Below are positions 1-6,579 of a DNA stretch of 8,122 nt, one piece after another. The stretch covers positions 1 to 8,122 of the forward strand of contig JALRBF010000203.1 of NCBI GenBank assembly GCA_023262365.1. Direction: 5' to 3'. The stretch's first letter is position 1. Every line of letters starts with the position of its first letter. This DNA is from Burkholderiaceae bacterium (lineage in GTDB: Bacteria > Pseudomonadota > Gammaproteobacteria > Burkholderiales > Burkholderiaceae_C). The notes under the pieces are model-generated. The model had not been told where the DNA came from. It saw nothing but the letters and a program-made list of their open reading frames with translations, and ran no database searches. The position numbers and the translations under genes are program-made.

Positions 1-1151
1 TCCACAACGACGCCCGCGCGAAGTTCGTGGCCACCGAGGCCAACGCCCTGGCCAAAGCGGGTGAGCCTACCGACGGCGCGCCCATGGTGTTAGTGCTGGA
101 GCCGTGGTCGGAGCGGGCCTTGGCGCTGTCGCGTGGCCAAGCCAGCATGGCTGGGCCAGTAACAGCAGCCGAATGGGTAGCAACCGTGCAGCCATGGCTG
201 CAGCAGGTGGCGGGCGTGGCGCTGGCGGTTGACCCTGCCCCCGACTTGACACTGAGCGTGGCGCCGCTGTTGTGGGCGCAAGAGGCTTGGGCAACGGTGC
301 AGGAGCAGGCTCGCGAGTCGCTGGTGTCCGGGCCATGGCGATGGTGTTGGCAAACACACGACACAACGGTGCAGGTGCAGTGGTGGGCCGCTGATGCGCT
401 GATTTATCAAGCCGAACTGCCCCTTGCCAGCCCGACCGACGGGGCGCGCCAAGAGCCGGTGCGGGGCGACGCGCTGACGGCAGACGATGAACGTCCGGAG
501 TTTTTTGACTTTGATTGGTTTGCGACACCGCCGCAACTGGACGCATCGCTGGATGTGCCGTTGGCTAGCCTCACCTACACCGTGTTTGACCTGGAAACCA
601 CCGGGCTTAACCCCAGCGAGGGCGACGAAATCATCGAAATTGGGGCGGTGCGGGTGGTCAATCAGCGCGTGCGTCGGGCCGAGACCTTGCACCAATTGGT
701 GGCGCCCACGCGGCGAATCAGCGCCTCGTCGCAGGAAGTGCATGGCCTCACACCGGCCATGCTGGCGGGGCAGCCGTCGTTGCCGGCTGTGATGCCAGGG
801 TTCTACGGTTTCACCGAGGGCACGGTGCTGGTGGCACACAACGCCGCGTTTGACATGCGATTTCTCGAACTCTCTGAAGCCCGCACCGGCCTGCGCTTTG
901 AGCATCCCGTGCTCGATACCTTGCTGTTGTCCGCGGTGGTGCATCCCGAGCAGGGTTCGCACCGGCTTGACGCCATCGCGCAGCGCTTTGGTTTGCCCGT
1001 TGTTGACCGGCACCATGCGCTTGGCGACGCTTTGCTAACCGCCGAGGTGTGGCTGCGCCTGATGCCGCTGCTGCACGACAAAGGCATTGTGACTTTGGCG
1101 CAGGCTTTGGACGCCTCGCGCCAAACGTGGCACGCCCGGCTGCGTTACTGA
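1..1151 (+). CDS. DnaQ-like 3'-5' exonuclease domain protein, 5'-truncated by window edge
   Basis: This is the C-terminal part of a DEDDh-family 3'-5' exonuclease, related to the proofreading epsilon subunit of DNA polymerase III. The frame is open back to the first bases of the window. A GTG at 27 is only an internal valine candidate, so the true start lies upstream. Residues counted from base 27: Exo I is FDLETTG with D188 and E190; Exo II is VAHNAAFD with D276; Exo III is HHALGDA with H329 and D334. All catalytic positions are therefore present. The roughly 180 residues before the nuclease are Trp-rich and not a known domain to me. The first visible residues (HNDARAKFVATEANALAKAG) resemble the second helix of a histidine-kinase dimerisation domain, which would fit larger PAS/kinase-like exonuclease fusions, but this is inference. 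The gene is convergent with the CBS/DUF294 gene, 7 bases away. The nuclease call is firm; the substrate is unknown, and this is probably not the replicative epsilon subunit. Confidence 0.88.
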   Translation, partial: HNDARAKFVATEANALAKAGEPTDGAPMVLVLEPWSERALALSRGQASMAGPVTAAEWVATVQPWLQQVAGVALAVDPAPDLTLSVAPLLWAQEAWATVQEQARESLVSGPWRWCWQTHDTTVQVQWWAADALIYQAELPLASPTDGARQEPVRGDALTADDERPEFFDFDWFATPPQLDASLDVPLASLTYTVFDLETTGLNPSEGDEIIEIGAVRVVNQRVRRAETLHQLVAPTRRISASSQEVHGLTPAMLAGQPSLPAVMPGFYGFTEGTVLVAHNAAFDMRFLELSEARTGLRFEHPVLDTLLLSAVVHPEQGSHRLDAIAQRFGLPVVDRHHALGDALLTAEVWLRLMPLLHDKGIVTLAQALDASRQTWHARLRY

Positions 1152-1158
1152 GACCCCG

Positions 1159-2634
1159 CTACAAGCGGCCGGCCTGGTGGCGCTGGCCCAGTGCCTCTTG
1201 CAGCGTGCCGATGGTGGCAAAGGCTTGCTTGAGGTGCTGCCGCTCGAAGTTGGACAGTTCGTTGGGGCGCAAAAAATTGTCGGGGGCCTCGCCGCGCTCA
1301 ATTTGGCGCTTTTGGTGCTGAATGCGTACATCGGCCAAAAAAGTCCAAGTGTCCACCAGGTCGCGCGCGCCTTCCACGCTGACCTCACCGCCCTCGGTGC
1401 CGTGGCTGAGACGCTCCAAGGTGTTTACCGCATCGACTTGACCAGCCAGGGCGTAGACCCGGGCCAAGTCGATGATGGGTACCAGGCCGCGGTGCTTTAA
1501 GTCGATGGTGCCGCGGTGCTCGCCCGAGCGGGCCGTCTGCAGGCGACCCCACAGGCCCAGGGGTGGCGTGTGGGTAAGCGCGTTGCGCACCAAGTGCGCC
1601 AAAAATATGCCGTTGCCGTGTGCCCAGTGCAACACGTCCCGGCGCAGGGCATCGAGCAAATCGGCTTGGCCGTGTACCGCCCGCATGTCAAAAAATACGC
1701 TCGTTAGCATCAAGGCTTTGGGCTCGGGCTGTTCAATCCAGTGCAAAAAGCACTGACGCCATTGGCTCAGCGGCATGCGCCAGGTGTCGTTCATGGCCAT
1801 CATCTCGCCTGGGCAATACACATAGCCGCAGGCATTGAGGCCGTCACACACGTGGGTGGCCAGGGCTTTAAAGTACGTGCCGTGGTGCTCCGGGCGGTAG
1901 GTGTCGGCCAACACCATGCAGTTGTCTTGGTCGGTTTGTGCGGTTTGTTCGCTGCGTGCTTGCGACCCGGCGGCCACCCACACATAGTCCACCGGTGGTG
2001 GGCCCAATTCGGCCTCTGCCAATTGCAGCAGGCGCACCGTGACGGCGTCGGTGATGCTGGTGATCACATGCCCCATGCTTTGGGCCGAGGCGTGGTTTTG
2101 CGCCAGTCGTGCCAGCATCTGCGGCACCGCTTGGGTGGCCTCAATCAGGCCGGCCACATTGGGCTGGCGGTGGATGCTGCCAGCTAAGAAAACAGGGGTA
2201 GTGCTTAACCATTGCGCCACCGAGGTGGCATTAAGTATGCCTACGACCTCACCGCGGCGCATCACTGGCAGGTGGTGGATATCGTGCCTGGCCATGACCA
2301 TCAGTGCTTTGAACAGCGGCACGTCGTCTGGTATGGTTTGCACGGCCATGGTAGCCAGCTGCACCACAGGCGTTTGTGCCGACAAATTTTGTGCCACCAA
2401 GCGGTTGCGCAGGTCGCTGTCGGTAACGATGCCGCACAGCCGTTGCTCATCCATGAGTAGCACCGAGGTGACGTGTTCGGTCTTCATCAGCTGAGCCACA
2501 TGTTGGGCGGTTTGCTGCACATCGGTACGCACGGGCTGACGGCGCAACAGGCTACTAACCGGTTGCGTCAGCAGCGCCATATCCGCAGCCACTGGGGTAG
2601 ATTCGCGTGGCGGTGACGGGGCGTGGGGTGCCAT
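1159..2634 (-). CDS. CBS-pair / DUF294 nucleotidyltransferase-like protein without a cNMP-binding domain
   Basis: This 491-residue soluble protein is probably a regulatory nucleotidyltransferase. Domains in order: a CBS pair at about residues 30-147 (GIVTDSDLR near 68-76 ends the first repeat, HHLPVMRRGEVVGIL at 120-134 lies in the second); a helical linker; a GlnD-like nucleotidyltransferase domain with GSQARSEQ at 223-230 and TDQDN at 234-238, where D235 and D237 are likely metal ligands and D316 in FFDMR may be the third; and a DUF294 C-terminal domain near 375-485 (DLKHRGLVPIIDLARV). CBS domains usually bind adenine nucleotides. Family members near symporters usually begin with a cyclic-nucleotide-binding domain and run beyond 600 residues. 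That part is absent here: an in-frame stop lies just upstream, at 2644-2646. The ATG at 2634 has a GGAG about 12 bases upstream; M19 (2580) is an alternative start. The gene is divergent from the symporter operon and convergent with the exonuclease. The biochemical substrate is unknown. Confidence 0.88.
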   Translation of the reverse strand: MAPHAPSPPRESTPVAADMALLTQPVSSLLRRQPVRTDVQQTAQHVAQLMKTEHVTSVLLMDEQRLCGIVTDSDLRNRLVAQNLSAQTPVVQLATMAVQTIPDDVPLFKALMVMARHDIHHLPVMRRGEVVGILNATSVAQWLSTTPVFLAGSIHRQPNVAGLIEATQAVPQMLARLAQNHASAQSMGHVITSITDAVTVRLLQLAEAELGPPPVDYVWVAAGSQARSEQTAQTDQDNCMVLADTYRPEHHGTYFKALATHVCDGLNACGYVYCPGEMMAMNDTWRMPLSQWRQCFLHWIEQPEPKALMLTSVFFDMRAVHGQADLLDALRRDVLHWAHGNGIFLAHLVRNALTHTPPLGLWGRLQTARSGEHRGTIDLKHRGLVPIIDLARVYALAGQVDAVNTLERLSHGTEGGEVSVEGARDLVDTWTFLADVRIQHQKRQIERGEAPDNFLRPNELSNFERQHLKQAFATIGTLQEALGQRHQAGRL

Positions 2635-2691
2635 GCCATGACTTTACTCCACGTCCATTGCACTGGCTAGGGGCGCCGCACCCATGGCATG
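2632..2691. repeat. Pair of CATG-S-CATG sites in the divergent spacer
   Basis: CATGCCATG (2632-2640) and CATGGCATG (2683-2691) are perfect 9-base inverted copies flanking the spacer between the CBS/DUF294 gene and the DUF4212 gene. The first covers the start codon of the CBS/DUF294 gene. Each site is itself nearly palindromic, so they could be operator half-sites, but start codons and chance could also produce them. I see no convincing -35/-10 pair on either strand of this spacer. Confidence 0.3.
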
Positions 2692-2701
2692 ATGCGGTGT
2701 G

Positions 2702-2986
2702 ATGAAGGCGCATGAGTTAACCCGTTTGGAACGCCGGCAAGGCCATTGGCGCGCCACGCGGCGCCTGACGCTGGCGCTGTTGCTGGTCTGGCTGCTGATG
2801 GTGTTTGGCTTGCCGCTGGCAGCCCCGGCGCTGCAAGGGTGGGTGGGCCAGTGGCCGTTGGCGTTTTGGTGGAGCGCGCAGGGCGCGTTGCTTGGATTTT
2901 GGTTGTTGGTGCTGGTGTACGCGTGGTTGATGCGGCGCGTGGACACACGCCACGGCATGCAAGAGCAAGAGCAAGAGGATGGGTGA
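2702..2986 (+). CDS. DUF4212 small subunit of a sodium:solute symporter
   Basis: This small inner-membrane protein of 94 residues has two predicted membrane helices, at about residues 22-42 and 58-78. They are preceded by the basic stretch HWRATRRL and followed by the family-typical end VYAWLMRRVD, a layout that matches the DUF4212 (TIGR03647-type) small symporter subunit. Such genes almost always sit directly upstream of a large sodium:solute symporter, as here, and the product is thought to associate with it; its precise role is unknown. The ATG at 2702 is preceded directly by an in-frame GTG at 2699 that could serve instead, and neither has a strong Shine-Dalgarno sequence. The last codons (QEQEQE) come from a tandem hexamer, and the stop overlaps the symporter start by 8 bases, suggesting translational coupling. 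Confidence 0.85.
   Translation: MKAHELTRLERRQGHWRATRRLTLALLLVWLLMVFGLPLAAPALQGWVGQWPLAFWWSAQGALLGFWLLVLVYAWLMRRVDTRHGMQEQEQEDG
2959..2976 (+). repeat. Three tandem GCAAGA hexamers at a gene junction
   Basis: Three exact copies of GCAAGA end two bases before the symporter ATG at 2979. They encode the Gln-Glu repeats at the end of the DUF4212 protein and also supply the purine-rich AAGAG stretches that would act as the ribosome binding site of the next gene. A six-base unit keeps the reading frame if its copy number changes. Confidence 0.75.
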
Positions 2987-5054
2987 GCCGCCGCGCGCGC
3001 GCACGTGGACGCAGCGGCTGCACCGCCTGTATGCAGGCTTTGTGCTGGGCTTGCTGGCCTCGGTGTTGCTGCTGGTGGGGTTGGAGTGGGCGGGTGTGCC
3101 CAAGGCGTGGCTGGGCCTTGGGTTTTTGCTGGTTACGGTGTTGGTGTACGCCGGCATTGGCCTAGCGTGCCGCACCACGCAACCCGAAGCCTACTACGTG
3201 GCCGACCGGCGCGTGCCGGCGATGTACAACGGCATGGCCACCGCGGCCGATTGGATGTCCGCGGCATCATTTATGGGCTTGGCTGGTGCCCTATACACCG
3301 CGGGGTTCGGGGGGCTGGCTTTTGTGCTGGGTTGGACGGGCGGCTTTTGTTTGGTGGCGTTTTTGCTGGCGCCGTATTTGCGAAAGTTTGGGCAGTACAC
3401 CGTGCCAGATTTTTTGGGGGCACGTTACGGTGAGCCATGGCCCCGTTTGATTGGGGTGGGGGCGGTGATCTTGGTGTCGTTCACCTACGTGGTGGCCCAA
3501 ATTGTGGGCGTGGGCCTGATTGTGTCGCGCTTAATCGGGGTGGCCTTTGAGCTGGGCGTGTTTTTGGGGCTGGGTGGGGTGCTGGTGTGCTCGTTTTTGG
3601 GTGGCATGCGGGCCATTACCTGGACCCAGGTGGCGCAGTACACGGTGCTTATCGTGGCTTTTTTGTTGCCGGTGATGTGGTTGTCGGTTAAACAAACCCA
3701 CAACCCGGTCCCGCCCCTGGCTTATGCCAGTCAGCTCGAGGCCATTGGAGTCAAAGAAGACAAGCTGCTCGTTGACCCCGCTGAGTTGGCCGTACGTGGT
3801 TGGTACGCCGAACGCTCGCACCAGTTGCAAAGCCAGTTGGCCCAGCCGGCGCAGGCGCTGCGGCATCAGCGCGAAGCGGCGCAGGCTCAGCTCAGGGCCC
3901 TGCGCGCTCAAGGCGCCCCGGCCGAGCAGCAACGCGAGGCAGTGCGCGATTTGGCTCGGCTGCCGCGCACGGTGGAGTCGGCCAAGCAGGTGTGGTCGCA
4001 AGAGTTGGAGCGCATTGAGCGCAAGGCCTTGCCACTGAATGGCATGCCGCCCCATGCGCGGCCGTTTGTGACCGCCGAGCAACCCGACGCGCCCGATGCC
4101 AACGCGCGATTGAACTTTGTGGCCTTGGTGTTTTGTTTGGTGGTGGGCACGGCGGCGTTGCCACATATTTTGGTTCGCTACTACACCACGCCCAGCGTGC
4201 ATCAGGCACGGCTGTCGGTGGTTTGGACGCTGTTTTTTGTGCTGTTGCTCTACCTTACCGCCCCAGCCCTGGCGGTGTTGGTCAAGCACGAGGTGTTTTT
4301 TGGTTTGGTGGGCACCCCGATTGATGCGTTACCGAGTTGGGTGGGCGCCTGGCAGGCCGTGGCGCCAGACTTGTTGCGGGTCGAAGACGTCAACGCCGAT
4401 GGTCTGTTGCAGCTCAATGAACTCAGCTTAGGCGGCGACATCATTGCCCTGGCCGCGGCGGAAATCGCCGGCTTGCCTTATGTGGTGTCGGTGCTGGTGG
4501 CCGCCGGGGGCATGGCCGCGGCATTGTCCACCGCCGACGGTTTGTTGCTTACGGTGGCCAACGCCTTAAGCCATGACGTGTACTACAAGATGGTCGACCC
4601 CTCGGCACCCACCGCGCGCCGCGTCACCCTATCGAAGATGCTGCTGCTGGTGGTGGCGCTGGCGGCGGCCTATGTGGCGGCGCAACGCCCGGCTGACATC
4701 GTCTTCATGGTCTCTGCGGCGTTCTCACTCGCGGCATCGGCGTTTTTTCCGGCGCTGGTGCTGGGCATATTTTGGGTTCGTACCACCGGATGGGGCGCCG
4801 TCGCAGGCATGATCAGTGGCCTCAGCGTGACGCTGTACTACGTGGTTTCGCACGCCGCATGGCCGAGGCAGCTGCTGGGCTGGGGTGACCCCGGCCCGCT
4901 TTGGTGGGGCATTGAGCCGATTTCGGCCGGGGTATTTGGTGTACCTGTGGGCATGGCGGTTACGGTGCTGGTGAGCTTGCTGACGCCTCGCCCCGCCCCC
5001 CACGTGATGGCCATGGTGCGTGGCCTGCGGCACCCCAGTCAAGAGGCGCTATAA
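2979..5054 (+). CDS. Large sodium:solute symporter, VC_2705 subfamily (acetate-type permease)
   Basis: This 691-residue inner-membrane transporter of the sodium:solute symporter family is probably a Na+-coupled importer of a small carboxylate such as acetate; the substrate is inferred from family. Helices start at about residues 18-38 and 43-62, followed by the conserved YYVADRRVPAMYNGMATAADWMSAASFMG segment split across 72-100 and the core motif AAGGMAAALSTADGLLLT near 508-525. It is longer than ActP (about 550 residues), mainly because of a hydrophilic insert at about 238-376. This insert is rich in Gln, Ala, Arg and Glu, is helix-prone, and is probably a coiled coil at 278-353. A second soluble loop holds an exact EF-hand-like motif, DVNADGLLQLNE, at 470-481. 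The ATG at 2979 overlaps the DUF4212 stop; AAGAGG directly abuts it, so initiation may depend on coupling. The actP name is not assigned because this subfamily is distinct (DUF4212 partner rather than DUF485). Confidence 0.87.
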   Translation: MGEPPRARTWTQRLHRLYAGFVLGLLASVLLLVGLEWAGVPKAWLGLGFLLVTVLVYAGIGLACRTTQPEAYYVADRRVPAMYNGMATAADWMSAASFMGLAGALYTAGFGGLAFVLGWTGGFCLVAFLLAPYLRKFGQYTVPDFLGARYGEPWPRLIGVGAVILVSFTYVVAQIVGVGLIVSRLIGVAFELGVFLGLGGVLVCSFLGGMRAITWTQVAQYTVLIVAFLLPVMWLSVKQTHNPVPPLAYASQLEAIGVKEDKLLVDPAELAVRGWYAERSHQLQSQLAQPAQALRHQREAAQAQLRALRAQGAPAEQQREAVRDLARLPRTVESAKQVWSQELERIERKALPLNGMPPHARPFVTAEQPDAPDANARLNFVALVFCLVVGTAALPHILVRYYTTPSVHQARLSVVWTLFFVLLLYLTAPALAVLVKHEVFFGLVGTPIDALPSWVGAWQAVAPDLLRVEDVNADGLLQLNELSLGGDIIALAAAEIAGLPYVVSVLVAAGGMAAALSTADGLLLTVANALSHDVYYKMVDPSAPTARRVTLSKMLLLVVALAAAYVAAQRPADIVFMVSAAFSLAASAFFPALVLGIFWVRTTGWGAVAGMISGLSVTLYYVVSHAAWPRQLLGWGDPGPLWWGIEPISAGVFGVPVGMAVTVLVSLLTPRPAPHVMAMVRGLRHPSQEAL

Positions 5055-5055
5055 T
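5026..5055 (+). promoter_or_regulatory. Probable sigma70 promoter of the rpsF operon
   Basis: A perfect TATAAT lies at 5050-5055 and shares bases with the symporter stop codon TAA (5052-5054). The matching -35 region, about 17-18 bases upstream near 5026-5032 (TGCGGCA), is a poor match to TTGACA. Transcription would start near 5062, giving a leader of about 60 bases before rpsF. The placement directly upstream of a ribosomal protein operon supports the call. Confidence 0.6.
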
Positions 5056-5072
5056 CTCGGGCTTTCCTTGCT

Positions 5073-5101
5073 GCACCCCAATCTTGACGCTTGGGGGTGG
5101 C
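5073..5101 (+). promoter_or_regulatory. Hairpin in the rpsF leader, possible S6:S18 autoregulatory site
   Basis: CACCCCAA (5074-5081) can pair with TTGGGGGTG (5091-5099) across a nine-base loop, with one G bulged; an extra G-C pair may close the base. There is no following T-run, so it is unlikely to be a terminator. In many bacteria an S6-S18 complex binds a bulged hairpin in the rpsF leader and represses the operon. The location fits, but I could not match the conserved CCG element of that motif, so the function is a guess. Confidence 0.35.
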
Positions 5102-5122
5102 TTCCATCCATAAGGAGCTGTC

Positions 5123-5491
5123 ATGCGTCACTACGAGATCGTGTTGCTCGTCCACCCGGACCAGAGCGAACAGGTTCCAGCCATGCTGGAGCGCTACAAA
5201 GGCATCATTGCCAACGGCGGTGGACAGGTTCACCGCGAAGAGGACTGGGGGCGGCGCCAGCTGGCCTACCAAATCAACAAGCTAGCCAAAGCGCACTACG
5301 TGTGTCTCAACATCGAAGCCAACCAAGCCGTGATTGACGAACTCGAGCACGGGTTTCGCTTCAATGACGCGGTGCTGCGCCACATGACCTTGCAACGCAA
5401 AAAAGCCGAAACCGCCCCGTCGCCCATGATGAAGGCCGTTGAGCGCGAAGAATCCCGCAAGGCCCAACAACAGGAAGCTGCCGCCCAGTAA
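5123..5491 (+). CDS. rpsF: 30S ribosomal protein S6
   Basis: S6 binds the central domain of 16S rRNA together with S18 in the small-subunit platform. The 122-residue product begins [18 protein letters not shown] and contains the typical [15 protein letters not shown] (about residues 33-47) and the [10 protein letters not shown] strand. The C-terminal tail after about residue 95 is charged and Gln/Ala-rich, as is usual for betaproteobacterial S6. AAGGAG at about 5112-5117 gives a good Shine-Dalgarno for the ATG at 5123. It is the first gene of the rpsF-priB-rpsR-rplI operon, with priB starting 4 bases after its stop. Confidence 0.97.
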   Translation: MRHYEIVLLVHPDQSEQVPAMLERYKGIIANGGGQVHREEDWGRRQLAYQINKLAKAHYVCLNIEANQAVIDELEHGFRFNDAVLRHMTLQRKKAETAPSPMMKAVEREESRKAQQQEAAAQ

Positions 5492-5495
5492 GCCC

Positions 5496-5834
5496 ATGGC
5501 GACTGGCGTCAACCGCTTGTCGCTGCATGCCACTTTGATGGCGCGAGACGCACCGCGGCACTCCCCTGCTGGGGTGCCGATTCAGGGTTTTACCCTTAGT
5601 CACGTCTCGGCTTTGCCTCACCATGGCGCACAGCGACAAGTGGCCTTTGAACTCAAAGGCATGGCCTTTGAGGCACTGGCCCAAACCGTAGCGGCGTTAC
5701 CGCTGGGTGTCTTTGGGCAGTGGCAGGGGTTTTTGGCGGGCAGTTACCGTGGCAAACAACTGGTGTTGCAGTTGCAACGCTTTACCCCATTGATTGAAGG
5801 AACAAATCATGGCACCACCGAAGAAGAACTTTAA
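5496..5834 (+). CDS. priB: Primosomal replication protein N (PriB)
   Basis: PriB is a small single-strand-DNA-binding OB-fold protein that stabilises PriA at stalled forks and helps reload DnaB. The product from the ATG at 5496 is 112 residues. It starts [17 protein letters not shown], then shows the [13 protein letters not shown] strand (about 24-36) and the closing [18 protein letters not shown] segment (about 79-95), as in betaproteobacterial PriB. An in-frame start inside rpsF at 5439 would add 19 residues unlike the family, so 5496 is preferred; its Shine-Dalgarno is weak, consistent with coupling to rpsF. The C-terminal tail ([12 protein letters not shown]) is read through the rpsR ribosome binding site and overlaps rpsR by 26 bases. 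Its place between rpsF and rpsR is the classic one. Confidence 0.9.
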   Translation: MATGVNRLSLHATLMARDAPRHSPAGVPIQGFTLSHVSALPHHGAQRQVAFELKGMAFEALAQTVAALPLGVFGQWQGFLAGSYRGKQLVLQLQRFTPLIEGTNHGTTEEEL

Positions 5835-6090
5835 AGACCGTCGTGGCAAGCGCAACAGCCAATCGTTGTTGTTCAAGCGCAAGCGTTTTTGCCGTTTCAC
5901 CGTCGCCGGCGTAGAGGAAATTGACTACAAAGACCTCGATATTCTGCGCGACTTCATTGGCGAAAACGGCAAAATCACGCCCGCGCGCCTCACCGGTACC
6001 CGCGCCATCTACCAGCGGCAACTGACCACCGCCATCAAGCGCGCGCGCTTTTTGGCGCTGTTGCCGTTTTCTGACAAGCACCGCGTGTAA
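5809..6090 (+). CDS. rpsR: 30S ribosomal protein S18
   Basis: S18 partners S6 on the 30S platform near the mRNA exit channel. The 93-residue product has the basic N-terminal tail [16 protein letters not shown] and the conserved core [20 protein letters not shown] and [19 protein letters not shown]. It ends with the family signature [23 protein letters not shown] at 5796-5802 is well placed for the ATG at 5809; an in-frame TTG at 5794 would lie ahead of this site and is rejected. The start lies inside the end of priB, and rplI follows 11 bases after the stop. Confidence 0.97.
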   Translation: MAPPKKNFKDRRGKRNSQSLLFKRKRFCRFTVAGVEEIDYKDLDILRDFIGENGKITPARLTGTRAIYQRQLTTAIKRARFLALLPFSDKHRV

Positions 6091-6101
6091 GGGGAACGAC
6101 C

Positions 6102-6554
6102 ATGCAAATCGTATTGCTCGAAAAAGTCACCAACTTGGGCGGTCTTGGCGATGTGGTCAAGGTCAAAGATGGCTCCGCCCGCAACTTTCTTATCCCCTCA
6201 GGGCGTGCGCGACGCGCCACGCCGCAGGCGTTGGCTGAATTTGAAGCCCGCCGGGCGGAGTTGGAACGGATGGCTGCTGAAAAGCTGGCCACCGCTCAAG
6301 GGGTTGCCGACAAAATGCAAGGGCTTACCCTGCAACTGAGCCAAAAGGCTGGCGTGGATGGCCGTTTGTTTGGCTCGGTCACCAATCACGACATTGCCGA
6401 GGCGCTCAAAGCCAAGGGCTTTGAGGTGCACAAGTCGCAGATTCGCCTGCCCAACGGGCCCATCAAAACCGTAAGTGAAACCACGGTGAGCGTGGGCTTG
6501 CACACCGACGTAGCCTGCGACGTGACGGTGCAAGTGGTGGGTGAGTCAGACTGA
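6102..6554 (+). CDS. rplI: 50S ribosomal protein L9
   Basis: L9 binds 23S rRNA at the base of the L1 stalk with its N-terminal domain and reaches out with a long helix; it helps maintain reading frame. The 150-residue product has the N-terminal domain ([19 protein letters not shown]), the connecting helix at about residues 41-75, and the C-terminal domain with [18 protein letters not shown] near 84-101. GGGGA at 6091-6095 is a good Shine-Dalgarno for the ATG at 6102. The signature stretch reads [13 protein letters not shown], with Ser25 where the family has Tyr or Phe; a TCC codon stands where TAC would be expected. Otherwise the protein appears intact. It is the last gene of the operon and is followed by a terminator. 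Confidence 0.96.
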   Translation: MQIVLLEKVTNLGGLGDVVKVKDGSARNFLIPSGRARRATPQALAEFEARRAELERMAAEKLATAQGVADKMQGLTLQLSQKAGVDGRLFGSVTNHDIAEALKAKGFEVHKSQIRLPNGPIKTVSETTVSVGLHTDVACDVTVQVVGESD

Positions 6555-6579
6555 CATCACGGGTTCACCCTCGCCCATC

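Noticed and set aside
90..1016. Long minus-strand open frame of 308 codons opposite the exonuclease
   Set aside because: It is a shadow of the GC-rich exonuclease gene: no recognisable domain, composition rich in Arg, His and Gln, and it lies opposite intact catalytic motifs.
1152..1158. Bidirectional terminator between the convergent exonuclease and CBS/DUF294 genes
   Set aside because: Only 7 bases separate the stops, and I see no GC-rich stem with T-runs there.
1741..2187. Plus-strand open frame of 148 codons inside the CBS/DUF294 gene
   Set aside because: It is antisense to well-conserved CBS and nucleotidyltransferase motifs and has no ribosome binding site or domain.
3531..4289. Minus-strand open frame of 252 codons opposite the symporter insert
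   Set aside because: It is Gln/His/Arg-rich with no family resemblance and is fully explained by the symporter on the other strand.
5073..5101. Intrinsic terminator for the symporter gene
   Set aside because: A hairpin exists but no T-run follows, and it lies between a strong -10 box and rpsF, so a leader structure is more likely.
5439..5495. Earlier in-frame start for priB within rpsF
   Set aside because: The added 19 residues are out-of-frame rpsF sequence and unlike PriB N-termini; the ATG at 5496 gives the family's usual start.
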